Shown: positions 1 through 7,983 of the stretch, piece after piece
Layout of the letters: the number at the start of each line of letters is the position of its first letter
Position numbering within the stretch: the first letter of the stretch is position 1
From: JAHECE01 sp963780675
GTDB taxonomy: Bacteria > Actinomycetota > Actinomycetes > Actinomycetales > JAHECE01
Length of the DNA stretch: 64,000 nucleotides
NCBI GenBank assembly: GCA_963780675.1
Contig: CAWACR010000003.1
Coordinates: 806,001 to 870,000 of the forward strand
Direction: 5' to 3'
Position numbers and translations under genes: made by a program
The notes under the pieces: generated by a model
Database searches by the model: none
Seen by the model: the letters and a program-made list of their open reading frames with translations, nothing else
What the model was told of the DNA's origin: nothing

Positions 1-930
1 GTGGTGCTCGCAGGATTCCTCGTGGCCCTGCGCGCCAAGGGCGAGACGGTCGCAGAGCTGACGGGCCTGGCCGACGCGATGCTCACCCACGCCGTGCCGA
101 TCGAGGTCGAGGGTCCGACGGTCGACCTCGTCGGCACCGGCGGGGACCGGCACCACAGCGTGAACATCTCCACCATGGCCGCGCTCGTCGTCGCCGGGGC
201 GGGGCCGCGGGTGGTCAAGCACGGCAACCGGGCGGCGTCGTCGGCCAGCGGGTCCGCCGACGTCCTGGAGGCGCTCGGCGTCCGGCTCGACCTCGACGTC
301 GCCCGGGTGGCGGAGACGGCTCGGACCGTGGGCATCACCTTCTGCTTCGCCCAGGTCTTCCATCCCTCGTTCCGGCACGCCGCGACCGCTCGGCGAGAGC
401 TCGGGATCCCGACGACCTTCAACTTCCTCGGGCCGCTCACGAACCCGGCGCGACCCCGCGCGGCGGCCATCGGCGTGGCCGACCGGCGGATGGCGCCCCT
501 GATGGCGGGCGTGCTCGCCGCGCGAGGGACGAGCGCCCTGGTCTTCCGAGGCCACGACGGCCTCGACGAGCTCTCGACGACGGCGCCCGCCGACATCTGG
601 GAGGTCGCAGACGGCGGTGTGGTTGAGCACCGGCTCGACCCGCGGGAGGCGTTCGGGCTGGCTCCGGCAACGCTGGCCGACTTGCGGGGGGCCGAGGCGG
701 CGCACAACGCACGGGTCGTCCGGACCGTGCTGGCGGGGGAGCGGGGCCCCGTGCGTGACGCCGTCCTCTTGAACGCCGCCGCGGCCCTCGTGGCGGACGG
801 CTCGACGCCGGGAACGGGTGCGGGGGCCCTCGAGGATCGCCTGGCCGCGGGCCTCACCCTCGCCGCGGAGGCCGTGGACAGCGGGGCTGCGTCCTCCGTC
901 CTCGACCGGTGGGTCGCCGCGACCCGCTGA
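1..930 (+). CDS. trpD: Anthranilate phosphoribosyltransferase, 5' end missing
   Basis: Transfers phosphoribosyl from PRPP to anthranilate, the second step of tryptophan synthesis in the cytoplasm. The protein shows the family's PRPP-binding loop (VGTGGDRHHSVNIST, about residues 44-58), the KHGNRAASSASGSAD segment (74-88) and the GPLTNPARP loop. At 309 residues it is about 35-40 short of the usual length and lacks the N-terminal helical region, so the GTG at base 1 is probably internal and the true start lies before the window. Its 3' end faces a minus-strand Lrp-like gene. Family assignment is secure; only the start is unknown. Confidence 0.95.
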   Translation: MVLAGFLVALRAKGETVAELTGLADAMLTHAVPIEVEGPTVDLVGTGGDRHHSVNISTMAALVVAGAGPRVVKHGNRAASSASGSADVLEALGVRLDLDVARVAETARTVGITFCFAQVFHPSFRHAATARRELGIPTTFNFLGPLTNPARPRAAAIGVADRRMAPLMAGVLAARGTSALVFRGHDGLDELSTTAPADIWEVADGGVVEHRLDPREAFGLAPATLADLRGAEAAHNARVVRTVLAGERGPVRDAVLLNAAAALVADGSTPGTGAGALEDRLAAGLTLAAEAVDSGAASSVLDRWVAATR

Positions 931-943
931 CGGGTGCCGCGTC

Positions 944-971
944 TGCGGCCGCGCGGCTGCGGCCGCGCGGC
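944..971. repeat. 14-bp tandem repeat between convergent genes
   Basis: The unit TGCGGCCGCGCGGC occurs twice in direct tandem (944-957 and 958-971). Each unit is partly self-complementary, so the run can fold as GC hairpins between the convergent trpD and Lrp-like genes. It may work as a bidirectional terminator, but there is no T-tract and this is inference. Confidence 0.5.
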
Positions 972-988
972 TGCAGGGCCCGGTCGGG

Positions 989-1270
989 TCAGTCGTCGAG
1001 ACCGATGGCGAAGGCGGCGTCGAGGTCGTGGCGCGAGTACGCCCGGAAGGCGATGTAAGTGCGCGTGCCCAGCACGCCGTCGACCTTCCCGATCCTGTCG
1101 GCGACCACGGCGGCGAGCTCGTCGTGGCGCGCGACCCGGGCCACGGCGATGAGGTCCACGTCCCCGGTGACCGAGTAGACCTCGCTGATCCCGTCGAGGT
1201 CGGCCACGGCGGCCGCCACCTCGGGGATGCGAGCGACGTCGGCATCGATCATCACGATCGCAGTGAGCAT
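989..1270 (-). CDS. Stand-alone Lrp/AsnC ligand-binding (RAM) domain protein
   Basis: This 93-residue protein is only the alpha/beta ligand-binding half of Lrp/AsnC regulators: residues 1-75 show the pattern of a beta strand, a helix (PEVAAAVADLDGI), the VYSVTGDVDLIAVARV strand pair and the GVLGTRTYIAFRAYS C-terminal strand. It has no helix-turn-helix, so it cannot bind DNA alone. Stand-alone RAM-domain proteins are known in actinobacteria and are thought to bind amino acids or modulate full-length Lrp proteins. It lies next to the tryptophan gene trpD in convergent orientation, but no functional link is shown. Confidence 0.85.
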   Translation of the reverse strand: MLTAIVMIDADVARIPEVAAAVADLDGISEVYSVTGDVDLIAVARVARHDELAAVVADRIGKVDGVLGTRTYIAFRAYSRHDLDAAFAIGLDD

Positions 1271-1343
1271 GTCGTGGGCCCTCTCCGGTGCCGGTCGTCG
1301 GCTCGTGGTCGTGGATTCTCGGCGGGCGTTCCGCCGGGGCTCA

Positions 1344-3152
1344 TCATCCCGCGCCGGCGCGCCTCGTGCCCACGCGGTCGTCGAGGAACTTGGCGGCGCC
1401 GTTCACCGGCCAGGCCAGCCCCCGGGCGCCCGCGACCTCGACCAGCCGGGTGCCGGGCTGCTCCAGCCAGGTCGCCACGAGCTCGCTCTCCTCGGCCGTC
1501 GCCGCGCCGCAGAGGTTCGCCGGTCGGGCGACGTCCTCGCCGGAGCACTCGAGGGCGGCGATCGCGGGCCTCGGGTCCGCACCACGGGGGACGGTCGCCG
1601 TGCCGGCGAGGCGGCCGAAGCGCGCGAGAACGATCTCCCACCCGCCGCCTCCGGTCCGTCGGGCGGCGACGATCTGCGGGTCGGTGACGAGGGGCGAGAG
1701 CCGAGCCGTGCGGGCCGCGGCGCGCAGGAGGGCCCGAAGCTGGTCGCGGTGCACCGCGGCCTCTTCGTAGCGCAGGGCGTCGGAGAGCGCGTGGATGCGG
1801 GCGTCGACGGCGGCGACGACGGGCCCGACGTCGCCCTCGAGCGTACGGGCGACATCGTCGGCGATCGCCCCGTACGCGGACAGGCTCTGCTCGCCCGTGC
1901 ACGGGGCGCCGCAGCGGCCCATCTCGGCCAGCGCACACGCGGCCGCACCCGGGCGCGGCCTGCGAGGAAGGCGCGAGGTGCACTGCCGGATGGCGTAGGC
2001 CGTGGTGAGGGCCGTGGCCGCAGCTTCCGCCGCCGCCCGGCCGGGGAACGGCCCGATCCCGGCCGGCCGGTCCCCGAACGGGATCGATCGCACGACGGAG
2101 AGGCGAGGGTAGGGCTCGTCCGTCAGGACCAGCCACGGTTCGCGCTCCGGGAGCCGTGACCGGCGGTTGTACGCGGGCTTGTGCTGCGCGATGAGGCGGA
2201 GCTCGCGGATCTGGGCCTCCAGGACCGTGGTGCAAGGGACGGGGCGGACCCGTTCGGCGAGCTGGAGCATCTCCCCGATGCGCGAGCGCTTCTCGGCGGC
2301 GGTGAAGTAGCTGCGGACCCGACGACGGATGTCGACGGCCGTGCCGACGTAGAGGACCTCGCTGCCCGGACCCATGAACATGTAGACGCCAGGTCCGCTG
2401 GGCAGCCCGTCGGCAAGGTGTGCCTTGCGGCGCCGGGTGTGCGGAACCGGGTCGGAGGCCGTGACGAGGTCCTCGAGGTGCGTCACGCCCAGCGGGGCCA
2501 TCCGCCCCAGGAGTCCGTGCAGGACGTCGACGGTGGCGCGCGCGTCGTCGAGCGCCCTGTGGTTCGGCGTCACCGCTGCGCCGAAGAGGGTGGCGAGCGA
2601 GGAGAGCTTGTTGTCCGGGCTCTCGTCGCGGGTGACGACGCGGCGGGCGAGCGCCACGGTGTCCACGACGACGGGGCGAGGCCACGCGAGGTCGAGTTGT
2701 GACGCCGCCGCCCGCAGGAAGCCGATGTCGAAGGGGGCGTTGTGGGCGACGAGCACGGCACCGCGCGCGAACTCGAGGAAGGAGGGCAGAACCTCGGCGA
2801 TCCGGGGTGCACCGACGAGCATCGCGTCGGTGATGCCGGTGAGGACCGTGATCATCGGTGGCACCGACGTGCCGGAGTCGACGAGGGTCTGGAACTCGCC
2901 CAGGACCTCGCCGCCGCGCACCTTGACGGCCCCGATCTCGGTGATGGCGCAGGTCGCCGGAGAGCCGCCCGTCGTCTCGAGGTCGACGACCACGAAGGTG
3001 GTCTCGGCGAGGGAGGTGCCGACGTCGTCGAGCCGGGGCTGGTGCGGCGTCCCCGTGTCGCTGCGGCGGGCGTCGAGGAGGTCGAGCCGCCCGCCCGGGC
3101 TTCTGGGGACCAGCAGGTTCTCGCGCACGGCCGTCACGGTAGGCGACCCCAC
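1344..3152 (-). CDS. DEDDh exonuclease fused to UvrC-like GIY-YIG nuclease
   Basis: A 602-residue two-nuclease protein. Residues 52-215 form a DnaQ/epsilon-type 3'-5' exonuclease: D57 and E59 in VVDLETTGG, the HNAPFDIGFL motif, and HRALDDARAT carrying the final His/Asp. Residues about 250-330 form a GIY-YIG domain (GVYMFMGPGSEVLYVGTA, then RRRVRSYF) as in the N-terminus of UvrC and in Cho. The C-terminal third resembles the UvrC linker with a Cys-rich CALAEMGRCGAPC segment. Proteins of this architecture are common in actinobacteria (M. tuberculosis Rv2191 is the one I recall) and probably act in DNA repair. The exact start among the N-terminal Met/Val codons is uncertain because the first 50 residues look unstructured. 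Confidence 0.9.
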   Translation of the reverse strand: MGSPTVTAVRENLLVPRSPGGRLDLLDARRSDTGTPHQPRLDDVGTSLAETTFVVVDLETTGGSPATCAITEIGAVKVRGGEVLGEFQTLVDSGTSVPPMITVLTGITDAMLVGAPRIAEVLPSFLEFARGAVLVAHNAPFDIGFLRAAASQLDLAWPRPVVVDTVALARRVVTRDESPDNKLSSLATLFGAAVTPNHRALDDARATVDVLHGLLGRMAPLGVTHLEDLVTASDPVPHTRRRKAHLADGLPSGPGVYMFMGPGSEVLYVGTAVDIRRRVRSYFTAAEKRSRIGEMLQLAERVRPVPCTTVLEAQIRELRLIAQHKPAYNRRSRLPEREPWLVLTDEPYPRLSVVRSIPFGDRPAGIGPFPGRAAAEAAATALTTAYAIRQCTSRLPRRPRPGAAACALAEMGRCGAPCTGEQSLSAYGAIADDVARTLEGDVGPVVAAVDARIHALSDALRYEEAAVHRDQLRALLRAAARTARLSPLVTDPQIVAARRTGGGGWEIVLARFGRLAGTATVPRGADPRPAIAALECSGEDVARPANLCGAATAEESELVATWLEQPGTRLVEVAGARGLAWPVNGAAKFLDDRVGTRRAGAG

Positions 3153-3264
3153 CGACAGAATCCCCCCGCGCCACCCGGACCTTCATCCGACCACCCCGCC
3201 CCGACCGGGCGCGGCACCGGTGCAGCCCCGATCGTTGTCAGTGGTGGCTCCTACCGTCGGAACC

Positions 3265-3486
3265 ATGGTCATCGACTGCGACACCTGCACGATGCGAGAC
3301 GTCGCGTGCGCCGAGTGCGTCGTCTCCTTCATCACGATCCCGGTCCGGCGCCGGGAGCACGGCCTCCTGGCGGTCGGCGGCCCCGGCGACCTGAGCGATG
3401 CCGAGAGCAGGGCGATCTCCGTCCTCGCGGCGTCCGGGCTCGTGCCTCCCTTGAGGATGCGGCGCGCGGTGGCTCCGACCGGGTGA
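3265..3486 (+). CDS. Small Cys-rich conserved protein, function unknown
   Basis: A 73-residue protein beginning at the ATG at 3265. Its N-terminus holds four cysteines as DCDTCTMRDVACAECVV (residues 4-20), which could bind a metal, followed by a short helical tail containing DLSDAESRAISVLAASGLVPPL. Similar short proteins with a CxxC...CxxC start occur beside this nuclease gene in other actinobacteria as far as I recall. It is divergent from the nuclease gene and shares the roughly 110-bp intergenic promoter region. No function can be assigned. Confidence 0.65.
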   Translation: MVIDCDTCTMRDVACAECVVSFITIPVRRREHGLLAVGGPGDLSDAESRAISVLAASGLVPPLRMRRAVAPTG

Positions 3487-3522
3487 CGAACGTGGCACAG
3501 GCGCCGGGCCCCTGCTCGGACC

Positions 3523-5334
3523 TCAGACCGCGCCCGGCGCCGTCCCATCACCGTAGATCCGCTCGATGTCCTCGGTGAAGTCGGCGAGGACGAGGTGCCG
3601 CTTCACCTTCAACGACGGCGTGAGATAGCCGTTGTCGACCGTGAAGTCGCCGGCGAGCACGACGTACCTGCGGATCGACTCCGCCCGGGACACCGCCTCG
3701 TTGGCCCGGGCGACCGCACGGTCGAGGTGCTCCCGGACGTCGGGGTCCTCGGCCGCCTCGGTGATCCCCATCGCCTGCTTCCCGTGGCTGCTCAGCCACA
3801 GGGGGAGCATCTCCGGATCGAGGGTGATGAGCGCCCCGACGAACGGCCGGGCGTCCCCGACGACGACGCACTGGCTGACGAGTGGGTGCGACCGGACGCG
3901 GTCCTCCAGCACCGCCGGGACGACGTTCTTTCCCGCGGCGGTCACGATGATCTCCTTCTTGCGTCCCGTGATCCGCAGGTAGCCGTCGTCATCCAGCTCG
4001 CCGATGTCGCCGGAGTGGAACCACTCGCCCGAGAACGCCTCGGTCGTGGCCTGGGGGTTGCCGCGGTAGCCGCGGAAGACCGGGATCCCGCTGATGAGGA
4101 TCTCTCCGTCGTCGGCGATCCGGATCGCGGTGCCCGGCAGCGGCGGACCGACCGTCCCGATCTTGACGAGGTCCGGCACGTTGACGGTCGCGGGCGCCGT
4201 CGTCTCGGTCAAGCCGTACCCCTCCAGGACGGTCAGCCCGAGGCCGCGGTAGAAGTGGCCGAGCCGCTCGCCGAGCGGGGCCCCTCCGGAGATCGCCCAC
4301 CGCACCCGGCCGCCGAGCGCCGCGCGCAGCTTGCGGAGGACGAGCAGGTCGGCGAGCCGGTGCGAGAGCCGGAGGGACAGCCCGGGACCGCCGTGGTCGA
4401 GGGCCCGGGAGTAGGCGATCGCGATCCGGGCGGCACGGTGGAAGATCGCGACCCGGCCGGCCGCCGTCGCCTTCTGCTCGGCGGAGTTGTAGACCTTCTC
4501 GAAGACACGGGGGACCGCAAGGAGGAAGGTCGGGCGGAACGTGCCGAGGTCGGAGACCATCTGCCGCACGTCCGGGGCGTGCCCGAGGGTCGCGCCGGCG
4601 GCGATCACGAGCACCTCGATGAACCGTGCGAAGACGTGCGCCAGGGGCAGGAAGAGGAGTGTGGAGGCCCCGGGGTCCTCGAGGATGACGTGGAGCCGTT
4701 CGATCGCGTTCAGGCTCAGCTCGACGAAGTTGCCATGGGTGAGCTCGGCGCCCTTCGGGCGGCCCGTCGTGCCCGACGTGTAGATGATCGTGGCGAGGTC
4801 GTCCGGTCCGCACGCCTGGTGTCGTGCGTCGACCTCGTCGTCGCTGACGTCCGCACCGATCGAGACCAGGGTCTCGAGGGCGCCGTCGTCGATCTGCCAG
4901 ACGTGTTCGAGCGCCGGGAGGCCCGCACGGACCTCCTCCACCACCGCGGCCAGCGTCGACGTCTCGACGACGACGGCGCGGGCGCCGGAGTCGGAGAGGA
5001 TCCACTCGACCTGGCTCGGTGACGACGTCTCGTACACGGGCACGGGCACCGCGCCTGCGTGCCAGGCGGCGAAGTCGAGGATGGTCCACTCGTATCGGGT
5101 CCGGGACATGATCGCGATCCGGTCGCCTGGCTCGATCCCGGCCGCCAGGAGGCCCTTGGCGACGGCCGCGACCTCGGCGAGCACCTCGGCCGCCGACCGG
5201 TCCACCCAGGCGCCCGCGTCGTGGCGGCGCAGGAGAACGGCGGCCGGCCTGTGACGCGCGTGCTCGATCAGGAGGTCGCTGATGCTCGTCGTCGGGCCTG
5301 CGGAAACGAGCCGTGGGCTGCGGAACTCGTCCAT
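3523..5334 (-). CDS. fadD: Long-chain acyl-CoA synthetase (FadD15-like)
   Basis: ATP-dependent activation of fatty acids to acyl-CoA through an acyl-adenylate. The 603-residue protein starts at the ATG at 5334 (MDEFRSPRLVSAG). Upstream in-frame codons have no family similarity. It shows the AMP-binding signature TIIYTSGTTGRPKGAELTHGN, the GYGLTETTAP motif, the adenylation core HSGDIGELDDDGYLRITGRKKE and the C-terminal catalytic lysine region near SLKVKRH. The N-terminal LIEHARHRPAAVLLRR matches the bacterial long-chain branch. It is divergent from the ROK kinase gene with 124 bp between the starts. The substrate range cannot be read from sequence. Confidence 0.93.
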   Translation of the reverse strand: MDEFRSPRLVSAGPTTSISDLLIEHARHRPAAVLLRRHDAGAWVDRSAAEVLAEVAAVAKGLLAAGIEPGDRIAIMSRTRYEWTILDFAAWHAGAVPVPVYETSSPSQVEWILSDSGARAVVVETSTLAAVVEEVRAGLPALEHVWQIDDGALETLVSIGADVSDDEVDARHQACGPDDLATIIYTSGTTGRPKGAELTHGNFVELSLNAIERLHVILEDPGASTLLFLPLAHVFARFIEVLVIAAGATLGHAPDVRQMVSDLGTFRPTFLLAVPRVFEKVYNSAEQKATAAGRVAIFHRAARIAIAYSRALDHGGPGLSLRLSHRLADLLVLRKLRAALGGRVRWAISGGAPLGERLGHFYRGLGLTVLEGYGLTETTAPATVNVPDLVKIGTVGPPLPGTAIRIADDGEILISGIPVFRGYRGNPQATTEAFSGEWFHSGDIGELDDDGYLRITGRKKEIIVTAAGKNVVPAVLEDRVRSHPLVSQCVVVGDARPFVGALITLDPEMLPLWLSSHGKQAMGITEAAEDPDVREHLDRAVARANEAVSRAESIRRYVVLAGDFTVDNGYLTPSLKVKRHLVLADFTEDIERIYGDGTAPGAV

Positions 5335-5458
5335 ACTGGGCTCCGTCGGCAGGGGACGTGGAGCCTCACTGTAGCGAGACCGGTACGTCGCCGGTCGTGG
5401 CTCGACGCCCGCGGATCCCAGGCTGCGCACGACATCCGGACGACCCAAGGGCGGGGAC

Positions 5459-6397
5459 ATGCACGCGATCGGTGTGGACATCGGCGGGACGAAGATCGCG
5501 GCGGGCGTCGTCGACGACGACGGCGTGATCCTCGCCAAGCTCCGCCGGGATACCGACCCGGACGCACCCGGTGAGATCGAGCGAGCCGTGATCGACCTGG
5601 TCCTCGAGCTGCGCCGTGACTTCGAGATCGGCGCCGTCGGGGTCGCCGCGGCAGGGTTCGTCTCGAGCGACCGCGCCACCGTCCTGTTCGCGCCGAACAT
5701 CGCGTGGCGCGACTACCCGCTGCGCGAGCGGGTCGAGCCCTTCGTCGACCTGCCGGTCGTCGTGGAGAACGACGCCAACGCCGCCGGCTGGGCGGAGTTC
5801 CGGTTCGGCGCGGGTCGCGGTGTCCAGGACATGGTCATGCTCACGATCGGGACGGGCCTCGGCGGCGCGATCGTCGTCGACGGGGAGCTGCTGCGCGGTG
5901 CGCACGGCGTCGCGGCCGAGATCGGTCACGTCCGGGTGGTCCCGGACGGCCACATGTGCGGGTGCGGGCACGAGGGGTGCTGGGAGCAGTACGCCTCCGG
6001 GCGTGCGCTGACCCGGCAAGCGCGCGCGGCCGCGATCGCGAACCCGGATCGCGCGGCGGCTCTGCTGGCGCTGTCGGGTGGCGAGGCCAAGAAGATCAAG
6101 GGTCCCTACGTCACCCAGGTGGCCCAGGCCGGCGACGCGCTCGGGATCGAGCTGCTGGCGGAGCTCGGCACCTGGATCGGCTCGGGCGCGGCTTCCCTCG
6201 TCGCGGTCCTGGACCCTGCCGTCATCGTGGTGGGCGGCGGCGTCGCGAGCGCTGGTGACCTGCTGCTCGAGCCGATCCGGAACGCGTTCGGGAACTCCCT
6301 GTCCGCCCGCGGGCACCGCCCGGAGCCGAGCATCGTGGTCGCCGAGATGCAGAACGACGCGGGCATCGTCGGGGCGGCGGACCTGGCCCGCGGCTGA
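5459..6397 (+). CDS. ROK-family glucokinase
   Basis: Phosphorylates glucose (or a related hexose) with ATP, feeding glycolysis. The 312-residue protein opens with the phosphate-binding motif IGVDIGGTKIAAG (residues 4-16), has ENDANAAGWAE with the catalytic Asp and GTGLGGAIVVDGELLRGAHGVAAEIGH. The zinc-binding CGCGHEGCWEQYASG that defines the ROK group is complete, with the upstream His in IGHVRV. The length matches actinobacterial GlcK. A purine-rich GGGCGGGG lies just before the ATG. ROK kinases differ in sugar preference, so glucose is inferred from the closest family pattern. Confidence 0.92.
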   Translation: MHAIGVDIGGTKIAAGVVDDDGVILAKLRRDTDPDAPGEIERAVIDLVLELRRDFEIGAVGVAAAGFVSSDRATVLFAPNIAWRDYPLRERVEPFVDLPVVVENDANAAGWAEFRFGAGRGVQDMVMLTIGTGLGGAIVVDGELLRGAHGVAAEIGHVRVVPDGHMCGCGHEGCWEQYASGRALTRQARAAAIANPDRAAALLALSGGEAKKIKGPYVTQVAQAGDALGIELLAELGTWIGSGAASLVAVLDPAVIVVGGGVASAGDLLLEPIRNAFGNSLSARGHRPEPSIVVAEMQNDAGIVGAADLARG

Positions 6398-6438
6398 GCA
6401 GCCCGCAGCCGAGCAGCCCGCAGCCGAGCCGCCCGCAC
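6396..6438. repeat. 15-bp tandem repeat after the glucokinase gene
   Basis: The unit GAGCAGCCCGCAGCC occurs at 6396-6410 and 6411-6425, followed by a diverged third copy (GAGCCGCCCGCACCG). It begins in the stop codon of the glucokinase gene and lies between convergent genes. Only its repetition is supported; no function is evident. Confidence 0.55.
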
Positions 6439-6452
6439 CGAGGACGGAAGGG

Positions 6453-6944
6453 TCAGACGACGGCGCCGTCGTCGTGGTCGTGGGGGTCCCGGTGGGCGGG
6501 AAGGCGCCAGACGAGGATGCCCACAGAGAGGACGAACACGACGCCGGCGGTCAGCAGGAGCGCCGGCGGCATGTTCCGCCAGAGCATGAGGTAGACGAAC
6601 ACGAGGGCGACAGGGGCGACCACCCCGATCCAGCCGGTCGTGAGCAGGGGGTCCGAGCCCGTCAGCGCCGGGGGCTCGGGCGGTGCGAACCCCGGCTCGT
6701 CGTCGTCCTCGAGGGGGACCTCGGCGCCGAGCTCGAAGTCCCGCGGACCAGGGGTGGCGGGGACCGGAGGCGCCGGCTCCGCGTGGGCGTCCTCAAGCCG
6801 ACCCTCATCGGGCTCGGCCGGGGGTACCGTGAGGTCGCCCAGGCTCGCGGTGATCTCCGCGAACCGGATGTCGATGTCGTCCGCGTCCGGCGTCGGCTCG
6901 CGATCGTCGTCGGGCTCTGGGGTGCGACCAACCATGGTCGGCAC
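6453..6944 (-). CDS. Small membrane protein with acidic cytoplasmic N-terminus
   Basis: A 163-residue protein of no recognised family. Residues 1-95 are acidic and Pro-rich (repeated DDD, EPD, PAEPDEG). Two hydrophobic segments follow: about 103-122 (TGWIGVVAPVALVFVYLMLW) and 127-146 (ALLLTAGVVFVLSVGILVW), joined by a tight RNMPP turn. The tail is His/Asp-rich (HRDPHDHDDG). This layout is common for uncharacterised actinobacterial membrane proteins. It is convergent to the glucokinase gene and divergent from the acyltransferase gene. The start may be Met1 or Met4. Confidence 0.75.
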   Translation of the reverse strand: MPTMVGRTPEPDDDREPTPDADDIDIRFAEITASLGDLTVPPAEPDEGRLEDAHAEPAPPVPATPGPRDFELGAEVPLEDDDEPGFAPPEPPALTGSDPLLTTGWIGVVAPVALVFVYLMLWRNMPPALLLTAGVVFVLSVGILVWRLPAHRDPHDHDDGAVV

Positions 6945-7014
6945 TCTAGAGTGCGGTGGTGCGGGCGGACGCGGCCGCAGGCGACGACTTCAGCGGCAGG
7001 CGCGGAGGTGCCCC

Positions 7015-7812
7015 TTGTTCTACCGGTTCATGAAGGCGACGCTAGGGACGATCCTGCGTGTCTTCTACCAACCGTGGACCCGCGGTGTGGAGCACATCCC
7101 GGCCGAGGGGCCGGCCATCCTCGCGAGCAACCACCTCGCCGTGATCGACTCGTTCTTCCTCCCGCTGATGATGTCGCGCCGGGTCGTCTTCCTGGGCAAG
7201 CAGGACTACTTCACCGGCAAGGGCTTCCGGGGCCGGTTCGTGGCCGGCTTCATGCGCGGTGTGGGGACGATCCCGGTGGACCGCTCCGGCGGGAAGGCGA
7301 GCGAGGCGGCTCTGAACACCGGGCTCAAGGTCCTGCGCGAGGACGGGCTGTTCGGGATCTACCCCGAGGGAACCCGGAGCCCTGACGGACGCCTGTACCG
7401 GGGCAAGACGGGCGTCGCGCGGCTCGCCCTGGAGTCCGGCGCGCCCGTCCTCCCCGTCGCGATGATCGACACGAACATCGCCCAGCCCATCGGCAAGCGG
7501 ATCCCGAAGTTCCACCGCATCGGCATCGTGATCGGTGAGCCGATGGACTTCAGCCGCTACCGCGGGATGGAGAACGACCGGTTCGTGCTCCGGTCGATCA
7601 CCGACGAGATCATGTACGCGATCATGACCCTCTCGGGCCAGGAGTACGTGGACATGTACGCCGCGTCGATGAAGGCGCGCCTCGCCGACGGCGAGGCGGC
7701 CTCGGGCGCACGAGGCCGCGTGGCCGCCCCCGGTGGGCGTCCGGCGCCCGCGGTCGAGGTGCCCGGTCCCGCAGCCGACGCCTCGGCCACCCCCGCAGCG
7801 CAGGACGGCTGA
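7015..7812 (+). CDS. 1-acyl-glycerol-3-phosphate acyltransferase (PlsC family)
   Basis: Membrane-associated acyl transfer to lysophosphatidate or a related lysolipid in phospholipid synthesis. The 265-residue protein carries block I NHLAVIDSF (the HX4D catalytic pair), block II around GKQDYF, block III FGIYPEGTRSPDGRLYRGKTG and block IV VLPVAMIDT. I chose the TTG at 7015 because a GGAGG (7004-7008) sits 6 nt before it and it restores an FYRFMK N-terminus; ATG 7030 is an alternative. The last 45 residues are Ala/Pro-rich and probably disordered. The synteny position corresponds to Rv2182c in M. tuberculosis, from memory. Confidence 0.9.
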   Translation: MFYRFMKATLGTILRVFYQPWTRGVEHIPAEGPAILASNHLAVIDSFFLPLMMSRRVVFLGKQDYFTGKGFRGRFVAGFMRGVGTIPVDRSGGKASEAALNTGLKVLREDGLFGIYPEGTRSPDGRLYRGKTGVARLALESGAPVLPVAMIDTNIAQPIGKRIPKFHRIGIVIGEPMDFSRYRGMENDRFVLRSITDEIMYAIMTLSGQEYVDMYAASMKARLADGEAASGARGRVAAPGGRPAPAVEVPGPAADASATPAAQDG

Positions 7813-7983
7813 GCCCGTCCGGGACGCGCCCCGCCGCCCGCGTCCGGCGCCGGCCCTCCTCGGTGCAGTGCGGCCCGCCGGAACGCCTTGGCCCTTCGGG
7901 CCGGTCTCTGCCGTGTCCGCTTCGCTAGCATGGGCGCGACCGCCCAGGGTCCGCGGTCGTTCCCGCAATGGAAGGGTTCTCTG

